A DNA stretch of 64,000 bases, from NCBI RefSeq assembly GCF_037076465.1, contig NZ_AP028908.1, positions 930,001 to 994,000 on the forward strand, in the 5' to 3' direction. The translations under genes were made by a program, and so were the position numbers. The stretch is from Pectobacterium araliae (GTDB taxonomy: Bacteria > Pseudomonadota > Gammaproteobacteria > Enterobacterales > Enterobacteriaceae). Every line of letters starts with the position of its first letter. Position 1 is the stretch's first letter. Below, piece by piece: positions 26,675 through 34,970 of the stretch. Below the pieces are notes generated by a model. The model saw nothing but the letters and a program-made list of their open reading frames with translations. It ran no database searches and was not told the origin of the DNA.

Positions 26675-27262
26675 ATGCATGCACTACTTGTCGTTTCTCA
26701 TCCTGTTCATACCTCACTAACGCACAGTGTCGCTACCGCGATTGCGGAAGGGATCGCTGGGGCAAACCCAGAAAATACGTTTGAAATCGCAGATCTTACA
26801 CAGGAAGGCTTTAACCCGGTGTTTTCTGTGCCAGATATAGCGGCTTTTCAGTGTACAGGTGCAACACCACCTGACGTCATTGCTGAGCAATCCCGTATTG
26901 ATAACGCTGATGCGTTGGTGCTGGTGTTCCCGATTTACTGGTGGTCCATGCCGGGGTTGTTGAAAGGGTGGATCGATCGCGTGTTTTCAAACGGCTGGGC
27001 CTATGAAGAAACCGCCGATGGAAATGTGATAAAGAAACTGGGGCATTTACCAGTACACCTTGTGGCGCTGGGAGCAGTCAACCAGAGAACATTTGAAAAG
27101 CATGGCTACGCGGACGCCTTTCATGCTCAGATCGCACACGGGATTTTTGACTACTGCGGTGCGCCAGTATTGACGTCTGAAATACTGCTGATGCCGGAAC
27201 TGGAAACGCCAGAGGCGTATATCGACACCGCTCGCCATATTGGTGGACGCGTTTTCCGGTAA
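26675..27262 (+). CDS. NAD(P)H:quinone oxidoreductase (flavodoxin-like fold)
   Basis: The 195-residue protein starts with LLVVSHPVHTSLTHSVA, the flavin-binding loop of the NQO/MdaB/KefF group. It has VLVFPIYWWSMPGLLKGWIDRVFS (about residues 87-110; shown in parts elsewhere in the family as the second flavin contact). It would reduce quinones by two electrons in the cytoplasm. It is divergent from the TetR gene across a nested palindrome, so induction by quinones or similar compounds is likely. Confidence 0.83.
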   Translation: MHALLVVSHPVHTSLTHSVATAIAEGIAGANPENTFEIADLTQEGFNPVFSVPDIAAFQCTGATPPDVIAEQSRIDNADALVLVFPIYWWSMPGLLKGWIDRVFSNGWAYEETADGNVIKKLGHLPVHLVALGAVNQRTFEKHGYADAFHAQIAHGIFDYCGAPVLTSEILLMPELETPEAYIDTARHIGGRVFR

Positions 27263-27542
27263 TCATTATTTTAAGCCATAGATAACAAATCCTATTTTTA
27301 AAATAATAGCGTCTTTAAATTATGACGTTTTAATCCCTTATTTATTCTGGCCGGATGGTCGATGGTTGATTACCGTTCGGCCAAACGGATGATATGTTTT
27401 TATCCTCATTTCAGCATGTTTTTCGTATCGCTATAAATGACGAGCTAGATCGTAAAATCATCCGCCCTATGAAATCAGAGAATAAAGGGAGAAATATAAA
27501 TTCCGCTGAGCATATTAGAAGTATTTAAGAAATCATGATGAT

Positions 27543-27566
27543 GCCTTTGACTGCAAAGGCCTTTTT
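27543..27566 (+). terminator. Rho-independent terminator with no assigned gene
   Basis: A GCCTTTG/CAAAGGC stem with a 4-base loop is followed by CTTTTT. It lies 280 bp after the quinone reductase gene, so it may end a separate small transcript. A hairpin with GGCCG/CGGCC arms sits at 27347-27375. Confidence 0.65.
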
Positions 27567-28161
27567 CCTCATGCTGACCTAATGACTACTGTTATTAAAA
27601 TCATGTTATTAAAAACAGTATTGACACTGTTTTTAAAATCCGTAGATTGGTTACTAACAGCAGAGAAGTTTCAGCCTGCTGTGATGTTAAAGACAGTGAA
27701 TATGCTCTTTAACACGTATTTTGCGATACAGGTCACGAAGTATTGTTGTATGGGTAATCGATGTTGAGAAATATTCATATCCTCACTCGATGATGCTTTA
27801 AGGCCACGTAGTCAGTACCAACAATCGCAAAAAGGGGATGAAAGCGCGATGATGTAAGGCCATGATTTTGTTTTTATTGGTTGCGATTAAGTGTTGGTTT
27901 AGTGATGTGAAAAATATCGCAACGGAAGTAAGGCCACGCATCAAAGAGTCTATATCGCGACGGGGGATGTACTTGTTAACCTACCATATTGTTGAATGGC
28001 GATAAGGTTGGCAGAGTGTTTAAATCAGTAAGTATAGGGGAGGTTTAGCTAATTTTAGTACCCAATATTATCTGCTATAAACGTGTACATTTGAAGCCGT
28101 ACCAATAGTAGTAAAATGTTATTAAGTCAATGAATGTTAAATCTTAAATCTGCAGTACCTT

Positions 28162-28192
28162 AAAAGCCCTGGCTAACATAGTCAGGGCTTTT
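28162..28192. terminator. Bidirectional terminator after the esterase gene
   Basis: A 10-bp stem AAAAGCCCTG/CAGGGCTTTT gives U-runs on both strands. It lies 30 bp past the esterase stop codon. Confidence 0.75.
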
Positions 28193-28222
28193 ATCATTTT
28201 GAACCGTTGCAGCATCAAGCTG

Positions 28223-29242
28223 TTATTTCAGGTGTTTCTGCAACTCGGTGCCTGCCTGCTCTAACGCGGTGATGACTGTCGGTTCCTCGCTTAGCGGATT
28301 CAGCAGGCCGTAGTCATGGATCATGCCGTTATAGCGAGTCACGGTCACGGGAACGCTGGCCGCATCCAGCTTACGTCCGAACGCTTCGCCTTCATCACGT
28401 AGTACGTCCAGCTCTGCCGTCTGAATCAATGTTGGCGGGAAGCCCTTCAATTGTTCAGTACTAGCACGAAGCGGGGAGGCAAGAATATTGTTACGGTCAG
28501 CCGCGCGGGTCGTGTAGTTATCCCAGAACCACTTCATCATATTTTTCGTCAGGAAATAGCCCTTTTCATACTGGTTGTAGGACGCGTTATCGAAGTTCGC
28601 ATCCGTTACAGGCCACAACATGACGTTATAACGAATTTTCGGCCCGCCGAACTGCTTAGCCTGTAAGGCAACAGAAGCGACCATATTGCCGCCGACACTG
28701 TTGCCGACCAGCGCCAGACGGCTACCGTCCACACCAATTTCCTGACCATGCTCGGCCACCCACTGCGTCGCTTCATAAGACTGATTGATCGCTACAGGGA
28801 AGCGTGCTTCAGGGGACGGAGTGTAATCCACGTACACCGCTGCGGCACCCGACGCCTTGACCAGATCGCGGATTAAACGTTCGTGGGTCGGGAAATCACC
28901 GAGCACCCAGCCGCCGCCATGGAAAAACATGAACACGGGCAGCGTACCGGATGCATTTTCCGGCTTCACGATTTTCAGCTTAATAGCCTGACCGTTCACC
29001 TGGATGGTTTTTTCAGACACTTGTGCGGCTGGCAGCTTCACGCCCTGTTGTGCGCCGATCAGAACCTGGCGTGCTTCCTGCGGGGTCATCTGTTCTATCG
29101 GTTTGCCCTTACCGGAATTCAGGACATCAAGAAAGGCCTGTACGCCTGCGGTCGGTGCAGGGGCATTGATCGGCTGGGCTGAAGCGACGGATGTCATAGA
29201 AGCGAATACGGCAGATGTCAGGATGGTGGAGATGGTTTTCAT
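28223..29242 (-). CDS. Secreted HSL-family alpha/beta hydrolase (esterase/lipase)
   Basis: The 339-residue protein has a signal peptide (cleavage after VASA, about residue 22). It carries the hormone-sensitive-lipase family oxyanion motif FFHGGGWVLGD (about 107-117) and the nucleophile elbow GNSVGG (about 182), where GDSAGG is usual. The acid and base lie in ELDVLRDEGEAF and MIHDYG. It hydrolyses short acyl or aryl esters in the periplasm or outside. It is divergent from an OhrR-like regulator with 158 bp between starts, so it may respond to organic peroxides or fatty acids. Confidence 0.85.
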   Translation of the reverse strand: MKTISTILTSAVFASMTSVASAQPINAPAPTAGVQAFLDVLNSGKGKPIEQMTPQEARQVLIGAQQGVKLPAAQVSEKTIQVNGQAIKLKIVKPENASGTLPVFMFFHGGGWVLGDFPTHERLIRDLVKASGAAAVYVDYTPSPEARFPVAINQSYEATQWVAEHGQEIGVDGSRLALVGNSVGGNMVASVALQAKQFGGPKIRYNVMLWPVTDANFDNASYNQYEKGYFLTKNMMKWFWDNYTTRAADRNNILASPLRASTEQLKGFPPTLIQTAELDVLRDEGEAFGRKLDAASVPVTVTRYNGMIHDYGLLNPLSEEPTVITALEQAGTELQKHLK

Positions 29243-29305
29243 GATATTGGCCTTTTTTAAAATCGTGCGGTTGATAGGTTCACAAGGGTGATTTTAAATA
29301 CAATG

Positions 29306-29316
29306 CGATTTAATCG
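29306..29316. promoter_or_regulatory. Candidate operator between esterase and MarR/OhrR-like genes
   Basis: A perfect palindrome CGATT-T-AATCG lies in the divergent region. ATACAA (29298) and TTGTAT (29329) flank it in inverse orientation, which resembles OhrR-type sites. Weak support without footprint data. Confidence 0.35.
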
Positions 29317-29400
29317 TGAGATAAATATTTGTATGCAAGTTTCTTTTGGTCAAACATTATTTATAATTTTTTTAAGCTTATGAGTAACGGAGTATTTAAA

Positions 29401-29823
29401 ATGAAAGAAAACAGTACCCTGGGTGAACTATTGTGCTTCTCTCTGTATTCGGTCGCCAATGCACTGATCCGTCAGTATCGGCCGCTGTTGAAAGAATTCG
29501 ATCTGACCTACCCGCAGTTTGTCGTACTTCTATCCTTGTACGATCAGGACAATATCCTGCTCAAGGAACTGAGTGAGAAAACGCTGTTTGATTCAGGCAC
29601 GCTGACGCCGCTTGTCCAGAAGCTGGAAGCCAAGGAATTTTTAAATCGGGTTGCGGTTGCGGGTGATGAGCGGATGAAAAAAGTGGTACTGACTGACAAG
29701 GCGCTTGCGTTAAAAGAACGGATCGTCGACCTGCCAAATCAAATGCGTTGCTCTATGCGTATGAAGGATGAGGATCTGAATATGCTGCGACAGCTTTCCA
29801 AAAATCTGCTGGAAGATTTATAG
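29401..29823 (+). CDS. MarR family regulator, OhrR-like
   Basis: The 140-residue protein has the OhrR pattern: a lone N-terminal cysteine in LLCFSLYSVANAL (C12), YRPLLKEFDLTYPQFVVL, and the winged helix GTLTPLVQKLEAKEF. In OhrR this cysteine is oxidised by organic peroxides, which frees the repressor from DNA. I start it at MKENSTLG (29401), with GGAG 9 bases upstream, rather than at 29329, whose extra residues are hydrophobic and unlike the family. It is divergent from the secreted esterase instead of an ohr peroxidase gene, which is unusual. Confidence 0.8.
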   Translation: MKENSTLGELLCFSLYSVANALIRQYRPLLKEFDLTYPQFVVLLSLYDQDNILLKELSEKTLFDSGTLTPLVQKLEAKEFLNRVAVAGDERMKKVVLTDKALALKERIVDLPNQMRCSMRMKDEDLNMLRQLSKNLLEDL

Positions 29824-29890
29824 CCGAGTGGGGGAACGTTCGGTTTCCCATGCTGGATGCCACACCCGCGCTCGGGTGTGGCATGCCGTT

Positions 29891-31078
29891 TTATTGTGCG
29901 CGAACTCGCACGCCTGCAAAAACAATCACCATTGCCGATATCAGCAATAATCCGCTGCCAGCAAACACACCGCTGGCCCCGTTGAGGTCAAATATCACCC
30001 CGCCACCCGCAGCACCAGCCCCGATGGCAAATTGGATCGATGCTACCAGTAAACCGCCCGCGCTTTCTGCTTCGTCCGGTACGGTTGTCGCAAGCCAGGT
30101 TGACCAGCCTACGGGAACCAGACCAAACGCAAACCCCCACATCGCCACCAGCAGACCGTCCAGTATTGCCAGATGTCCAAAGGCCACCATGGTTAGCGCC
30201 AGAATGCCCATCACAAAGGGCACCAGTGCCAGCGTCAGGCGTAAGTTGCGCGCCAGTAGGTAACCGGCAATCGAGGTACCGACAAAATTGGCGAGGCCAA
30301 AGCCGAGTAAAATCAGGGAAATACTTTCGACGCTTGCTTGCCCGACGGTTTCCAGGAACGGGCGAAGGTAGGTAAAGAAGGCGAAATGTCCACTAAAAAT
30401 CAGCACGGTTGCCAACAACCCGCCGATCATGCCCGGACGACGCAGCACGCGAAACAGTGTTCCCAGGCTACCGCTGCTTTCTGGCTTCATTGATGGCAAC
30501 ACCCAGAGCTGCCACAACAGCGCCAGAATGCTCGGCAAAATGCAGAGGATAAAGACGTTTCGCCAGCCAATCAAACTCCCCAAATAGCTGCCAAGCGGCG
30601 CGGCAACGACAGTGGCAATCGACACGCTGGAGAAGATCACCGCCAGCGCTTTAGGCACTTTATCTTTAGGCACAAGGCGCATCGCCGTAGCGGTGGACAT
30701 GGCCCAGAACCCACCAATCGCAATCCCTAGCAGTAAACGCCCCAATAGCAGCACGTTCAGATCGGGAGCAAACGCTACCAGCAGGCTGGAGATGATTTGC
30801 AGCACTGAGAAAAACATCAATACCCAACGACGGTCGATGCTTTTGGTTGCCGATGTGATGAGCAATCCGGTCACCAGCGCGACTAGCGCCGTCGCGGTCA
30901 CCGCCTGACCTGCCATTCCCTCAGTGATGCCTAAACTGGCCGCCATCGGCGTTAATAAACTGGCTGGTAAAAACTCAGCCGTAATCAGACCAAACACTCC
31001 CAGTCCCAGTGAATAGACGGCTCGCCAGGCGGGTTTGGTGGGCGCGATGGCCTCACTCGCCGCGATACATGAATTCAT
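29891..31078 (-). CDS. MFS efflux transporter, NepI-like
   Basis: The 395-residue protein has twelve membrane segments and resembles NepI, the purine ribonucleoside efflux pump. Shared blocks are AEFLPASLLTPMAASLGI, GIAIGGFWAMSTATAMRLVP and ALVPVGWSTWL-type motifs (here FGLVPVGWSTWLATTVPD). It belongs to the drug:H+ antiporter-1 group and exports small molecules through the inner membrane. I start it at MNSCIAAS (31078), behind GAGAG. It is divergent from an AraC regulator 116 bp away, which probably controls it. Confidence 0.83.
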   Translation of the reverse strand: MNSCIAASEAIAPTKPAWRAVYSLGLGVFGLITAEFLPASLLTPMAASLGITEGMAGQAVTATALVALVTGLLITSATKSIDRRWVLMFFSVLQIISSLLVAFAPDLNVLLLGRLLLGIAIGGFWAMSTATAMRLVPKDKVPKALAVIFSSVSIATVVAAPLGSYLGSLIGWRNVFILCILPSILALLWQLWVLPSMKPESSGSLGTLFRVLRRPGMIGGLLATVLIFSGHFAFFTYLRPFLETVGQASVESISLILLGFGLANFVGTSIAGYLLARNLRLTLALVPFVMGILALTMVAFGHLAILDGLLVAMWGFAFGLVPVGWSTWLATTVPDEAESAGGLLVASIQFAIGAGAAGGGVIFDLNGASGVFAGSGLLLISAMVIVFAGVRVRAQ

Positions 31079-31193
31079 CTGTTGCTCTCTCGTTAGAAAA
31101 ATGTGACGACTGTCACGAAGCATAGGATTTTCCTCATGGACGATCTATGACATATAATCCTTAAATATTGATTATTCGTCCGGAGTTGCCGTC

Positions 31194-32150
31194 ATGACCG
31201 TTCAGTCACCCGATTTGATCAGCGAGCTTCTGCGTGGGATGCGTCTTTCCGGGGTGAAATATCGCCGAATTGAAACCTATGCCCCCTTTGGTGTGGCGTT
31301 CGACTACGTGCCCGGCAAGGCGCAGTTTCATTTTGTCAGCCAAGGCACGGCGCTGCTGCGCATGGAGAGTGGCGCGACGTGTGTGCTAAAAAGTGGGGAC
31401 GCGCTGTTTATCCCCAACGGAAATTCGCATGCTCTGCTCTCTGATGAAAAGGCTGACATCACACCGGTGTCTGCGTTTCCCAGCGAAGCGATTTGCAATT
31501 CGGTGTGTGCGATCGACTGCGAACCGTGCCCCGATACCGAGAACACGGTGATCTTCAGCGGATGCATGGATTTTGAGCTGGGCGGAATGCAGCCGCTGAT
31601 CAAAGCGATGCCGGAAGTCATGATGGTGAGCCGCCTGATGTCGACCTGGCCGGAAATCCATCCGCTGCTTGCGGCGATGGAACGTGAGTCGATGACGCGT
31701 CAGGTGGGGTTTGCCGGCATTCTGGCGCGGCTGGCCGATGTCGTCGCGGCGCTTATCGTGCGTGGATGGGTCGAAGCTGGCTGTGGTAAAGCAACGGGCT
31801 GGGTGCAGGTACTGCGCGACCCGCGGCTAAGCCGGGCGATTTATGCGATGCACCAGAATCCGGGCGTCAACTGGAGCGTCGCGGAACTGGCAAAAGAGGC
31901 GGGCACCTCCCGTTCCGTGTTTGCCGAACGCTTTCTCTCCGCAACTGGTACGACACCCGCGAAATACCTCAGCGAGTTACGCATGCGTCTGGCTGTCCAG
32001 TACATCCGTCATGAACATCAAGCGATTGAAACGGTGGCGCTGCGTCTGGGTTACGGATCGCTGGCAGCGTTCAGCCGGGCATTTAAACGCATCGTGGGCC
32101 ACGCACCGGGAGCGCTGCGGGAAATCAGCCAGATTTCTGAGGAGGTTTGA
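31194..32150 (+). CDS. AraC family regulator with N-terminal cupin domain
   Basis: The 318-residue protein has an N-terminal cupin-6-type part (about residues 10-180) and a C-terminal AraC helix-turn-helix (about 215-310). WSVAELAKEAGTSRSVFAER and IETVALRLGYGSLAAFSRAF mark the two helix-turn-helix units. The divergent position to the NepI-like pump suggests it activates efflux in response to a small compound. The gene ends 7 bp before the direct repeat that starts the tRNA-Phe island remnant. Confidence 0.83.
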   Translation: MTVQSPDLISELLRGMRLSGVKYRRIETYAPFGVAFDYVPGKAQFHFVSQGTALLRMESGATCVLKSGDALFIPNGNSHALLSDEKADITPVSAFPSEAICNSVCAIDCEPCPDTENTVIFSGCMDFELGGMQPLIKAMPEVMMVSRLMSTWPEIHPLLAAMERESMTRQVGFAGILARLADVVAALIVRGWVEAGCGKATGWVQVLRDPRLSRAIYAMHQNPGVNWSVAELAKEAGTSRSVFAERFLSATGTTPAKYLSELRMRLAVQYIRHEHQAIETVALRLGYGSLAAFSRAFKRIVGHAPGALREISQISEEV

Positions 32151-32156
32151 TGGGGA

Positions 32157-32303
32157 GCGTACAAAGCGTGAACCCGAATCATGGTGAAGGGGAGGCGGGA
32201 TAATATACTCGTAGAAAATCGAATGTGGTTCAAATCTCCCAAAAACAAAACCCAACCGTTAGGCTGGTTTCTTTGAATAAGTGGTGCAGAATCAGGAATA
32301 TTC
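32157..32303. repeat. Left direct repeat of the tRNA-Phe island remnant (attL-like)
   Basis: About 145 bp, roughly 80% alike to 35165-35312. Shared runs include GAATCATGG, AAGGGGAGG, GGGATAA, and CGTTAGGCTGGTTTCTTT. It ends in GTGGTGCagaaTCAGGAAT, a worn copy of the tRNA-Phe 3' end. It begins with the tail of an Nlp-type gene and includes a decayed copy of the tRNA terminator. Confidence 0.7.
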
Positions 32304-32591
32304 AGCTTTTTTGGCAGAGTAAAATGTGACGCAGCATGTACTAATAAGCAGACTTATCCCTTCTGAGAGATTTTACACTCTACTAATCTAGCCTTGCGCG
32401 TAGCGATTTCCTCATGGGGACATGGTCAGTATGCTGGAAGATCTCTAAAAGTGAATGGTTCTGTTTATCGCGATAATTACATAGGCATATAATCTCACAC
32501 ATAAATTTTTTAAATAATCCCTTTCATTAATTAATTTTAAGTATTAAATTGTATTTCTCAATGTTACAGTTTTAGATTATAAGAGCTTAAT

Positions 32592-33624
32592 GTGGAAAAA
32601 AATATCAAGTATTTCTTAGTTCTACCTATGAAGATCTGCAACTCGAGCGTGAACAAGCTATAAAGCTGTTTTAGATCTCGGCCACATTCCGGTCGGAATG
32701 GAGATGTTCAGTGCAGCTGATGAGCATCAATGGGAGCTAATAAAAAGACAAATTGAGCAAAGTGATTATTATATTTTAATTCTTGCACATCGTTATGGTT
32801 CCGAAACGCCTGAAAAAATAAGTTATACTGAAAAAGAATTTGATTATGCTATAGAAAAAGGAGTTCCTATTTTAAATTTTATTATTGATAATTCAGCTCC
32901 ATGGCCCAATGACTTTGTTGAAGCTAACGTAGCAAAGAAAAAGAAATTAGATAAATTTAAAGATAAAGTAAAGAATAAACTGGTTCAATTTTGGGTTAAT
33001 AAAGAAGACCTGCATAGTAAAATTACTATTTCATTTGTGAAAGCAATGAGTAGAAATCCTAGAGTTGGATGGGTTCGCAGCAATGAAGTAATTAATAATC
33101 CTGATGTGACAAATGAACTCTCTCGCCTTAGCAATGAGAACTCTTCTTTGAGAAAAAAAATTGAAGAGTTAAGTCGACTTTCTCATGAGAATGTTGATGA
33201 GGTCGAAAAGACTGTTGAGATTATGAGCTATAACGAACGAGTAATAAGAATTAGGTCTACTTCAAAATGGGATGAAGCGAAAAGGTATAGCACTAACCTT
33301 CTGGAAATATTCCTTTCTATTGGCCCTAACCTCATTGTTGAAAACTCATCTCAAGCAATATCAAATAATATTGCCTTGAGCTTCATTGGAACTGGTTACT
33401 ATAAAACTTGGCCTGTAGGTTCGAATATTATTACAAAATATTTGGCCGATTTTGTGGCTTTAGATCTTGTTGAACCATCTAAGAAAAAACATTCAGTTAG
33501 CGATAATAATTTGTATTGGAGTTTAACAAAATTAGGTAAGTCAGTTTTAAAAAGAGCCCATAGAATACAACTTGAAAAAGGATTAATAAAAGATACTGGT
33601 GATGAAAAGGAATCTGAGAAATAA
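32592..33624 (+). pseudogene. DUF4062 protein with coiled coil and winged-helix-like end, two frameshifts
   Basis: With two single-base corrections one frame of about 345 codons appears. It starts at GTG 32592 and runs through QVFLSSTYEDLQLEREQAI into AVLDLGHIPVGMEMFSAADE and YYILILAHRYGSETPEKISY, the DUF4062 hallmark. A coiled coil (ELSRLSNENSSLRKKIEELS) and a C-terminal part like a small winged helix (WSLTKLGKSVLKRA) follow. The missing bases fall in an A7 run (32596-32602) and an AAA run (32662-32664). Without them only a product from 32698 (308 residues) could be made, lacking the SSTYEDL motif. DUF4062 domains often sit in predicted defence or signalling proteins. The A/T-rich base use marks it as foreign. 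Confidence 0.75.
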
Positions 33625-33653
33625 AATATTATCTTTCTTATAAATAATTTGTT

Positions 33654-33688
33654 AAAACCATAGGTGAAATAATATTCTGTGGTTTTTA
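33654..33688 (+). terminator. Terminator of the DUF4062 gene
   Basis: AAAACCATAG and CTGTGGTTTT pair with one G-U and are followed by TTATT, 30 bp after the stop codon. Confidence 0.7.
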
Positions 33689-33784
33689 TTCTTATCTTAT
33701 TTATTTAAATATTTACTTGAAATAAATTATCTGTATCAGTCCTTATCAATGTGCAGCATTTTGTCGATTGCTACTGATTGATGT

Positions 33785-34080
33785 TCAAATCCCCCAAAAC
33801 ATAAGATTGATAGCATCCTTAATCTCATCGGCATACTTGCCAAGATCCGCGATAGTCTCACCAATCACCTCAACCGGAATGCAAGATAGTTCAGTCGTCA
33901 TCAGCCGATAGTCTTCGCCGTCGATGCAGATCTGCGGGAACAGCGTTTTATTCACTTTCTCAGACAGGTGATGTGATTCGATAAGCGGAATGACCATGCG
34001 CCGTCAATATCACTTTGTACGTCAACAAGCATTTTGTAATGAATGGTGTATTTGGTTTAATAAACAAAGAATTATAAGAT
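33785..34080 (-). pseudogene. ccdB: ccdB toxin gene, inactivated
   Basis: The last 70 codons are intact and typical of Ccd[16 protein letters not shown], then [27 protein letters not shown] and NLMFWGI, including the terminal WGI needed for gyrase binding in the family. The first part can be read in another frame as [19 protein letters not shown]. It is broken by TAA codons at 34072-34074 and 34057-34059, by loss of the start codon (ATC where ATG is expected at 34078-34080), and by a one-base loss near 34000. The toxin is therefore dead as read. The antitoxin gene directly upstream is whole. Confidence 0.75.
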
Positions 34081-34298
34081 CACCAGTTCCTGTTTTCATC
34101 AGCAAAGGAACTATTCTGCGCGATAAATCGGGCGATTTCTTCCATTTCTTCGCGATTTTCCTTCTTCCACATCTTAGTTTTGATGCGGTGGGCTTCTTCG
34201 CCTATGACGTCATTCACTAGACCAGAAATAGGTATCCCGGCAGCATTGGGAATCTGGTTATCGTCTTTGTCCACGGCAATGATAATCCGGCTTTTCAT
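34080..34298 (-). CDS. ccdA: CcdA-type antitoxin
   Basis: The 72-residue protein has the ribbon-helix-helix N-terminus (KSRIIIAVDKDD, ISGLVNDVIGEEAHR) and the C-terminal toxin-binding tail of CcdA, MEEIARFIAQNSSFADENR and final NW. In F plasmid CcdA this tail wraps CcdB and frees DNA gyrase. Length equals F CcdA. The following ccdB is a pseudogene, so CcdA may now only protect against incoming CcdB or be drifting. It lies in the tRNA-Phe island remnant. Confidence 0.85.
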   Translation of the reverse strand: MKSRIIIAVDKDDNQIPNAAGIPISGLVNDVIGEEAHRIKTKMWKKENREEMEEIARFIAQNSSFADENRNW

Positions 34299-34312
34299 TG
34301 CCGTGTTCCTCT

Positions 34313-34561
34313 TTAACTAAGCGATTTATATTTTGCAGGGATCTTAGCAATAATGCTGGTGGGGTCTAGAGAAAGTAAGCGGGCGATATGGATAAATTCT
34401 ACGATGTCTAACCTTCTTTCTCCGTTCTCAACCTTGGCGATAAACGATTGTGGACGCTCTAGCGCAAGCGCCAGATTTCCCTGCGTGATCCCTTTGGCAA
34501 TGCGTGCTTCACGTAATGCCTTGATAACGATTTGATATTCATCAGAGTAAACAGAAGCCAT
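34313..34561 (-). CDS. Xre-type helix-turn-helix repressor, copy 1
   Basis: The 82-residue protein is one Cro/C1-type domain: LREARIAKGITQGNLALAL, then PQSFIAKVENGERRLDIVEF. It is about 60% identical to the product at 34646-34900, so the two arose by tandem duplication. It lies 14 bp before ccdA on the same strand. An operator-like repeat (34611-34627) sits between the paralogues. Probably an autoregulated repressor of the island. Confidence 0.82.
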   Translation of the reverse strand: MASVYSDEYQIVIKALREARIAKGITQGNLALALERPQSFIAKVENGERRLDIVEFIHIARLLSLDPTSIIAKIPAKYKSLS

Positions 34562-34610
34562 CGATTCAACCCCATAAAATTTGGGATCAAATATCAGTCG
34601 CTCGCTGCTT

Positions 34611-34627
34611 TATCCCAAAACGGGATA
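34611..34627. promoter_or_regulatory. Operator palindrome TATCCC-n5-GGGATA
   Basis: Perfect 6-bp arms with spacer AAAAC, 50 bp before the first Xre gene. A weaker half-site pair CCC...TTTGGGAT lies at 34571-34586. It is nearly the same as the palindrome upstream of the second Xre gene, so both are likely bound by these repressors. Confidence 0.65.
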
Positions 34628-34645
34628 AGTGGTTTTTTGTGTTGA

Positions 34646-34900
34646 TTACTTAATGCTATCTATCTGTATTTTATTCGCTATTCTTTCTAAAACACTGGAA
34701 GCATCTACAGATAGCAGGTGAGCGATGTGGACAAATTCAACAATATCTAACCCACGTTCCCCATTCTCAATTTTGGCTACAAAAGACTGAGGTCGACCTA
34801 AAGCGTTCGCCAAATTTTCTTGGGTTATGCCTTTTTCGATTCTGGCCTCTCGCAGTATTTTTATAACTGATTGATATTCATTTGAATAAATCGATGCCAT
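34646..34900 (-). CDS. Xre-type helix-turn-helix repressor, copy 2
   Basis: The 84-residue protein is a paralogue of the 34313-34561 product and has the same plan: LREARIEKGITQENLANALG, then RPQSFVAKIENGERGLDIVE. The recognition helix region (RPQSFxAKxENGER) is conserved, so both should bind the same operator. The palindrome ATCCC-AAAAT-GGGAT lies 20 bp before its start codon. It is the first gene of the minus-strand island set (Xre2, Xre1, ccdA, dead ccdB). Confidence 0.82.
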   Translation of the reverse strand: MASIYSNEYQSVIKILREARIEKGITQENLANALGRPQSFVAKIENGERGLDIVEFVHIAHLLSVDASSVLERIANKIQIDSIK

Positions 34901-34919
34901 TTTGGTGATCTTGATAAAT

Positions 34920-34934
34920 ATCCCAAAATGGGAT
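34920..34934. promoter_or_regulatory. Operator palindrome ATCCC-n5-GGGAT
   Basis: A perfect inverted repeat between the divergent Xre gene (minus) and Nlp-type gene (plus). It is the second copy of the TCCCAAAAnGGGA motif in 320 bp. Confidence 0.7.
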
Positions 34935-34970
34935 CATTGAATTAATTCATCACAGGGAGAGGTTAGAGAA

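Larger units (their letters stand above)
27263..28222. other. 960-bp gene-free region with repeats
   Basis: No convincing gene was seen. The stretch holds a terminator at 27543, three copies of TAAGGCCAYG (27799, 27855, 27929), and ATCGCAA in both orientations (27824, 27881 inverted, 27916). A terminator at 28162 closes it. It could contain a small RNA ending at 27566 or be the relic of a lost element. Confidence 0.4.

Noticed and set aside
27582..27767. 61-codon frame in the gene desert
   Set aside because: Low-complexity hydrophobic product, A/T-rich, no ribosome-binding site; probably chance.
27799..27938. CRISPR-like array from the three TAAGGCCAYG copies
   Set aside because: Repeats are only 10 bp, spacing is unequal (56 and 74 bp), and there are no cas genes.
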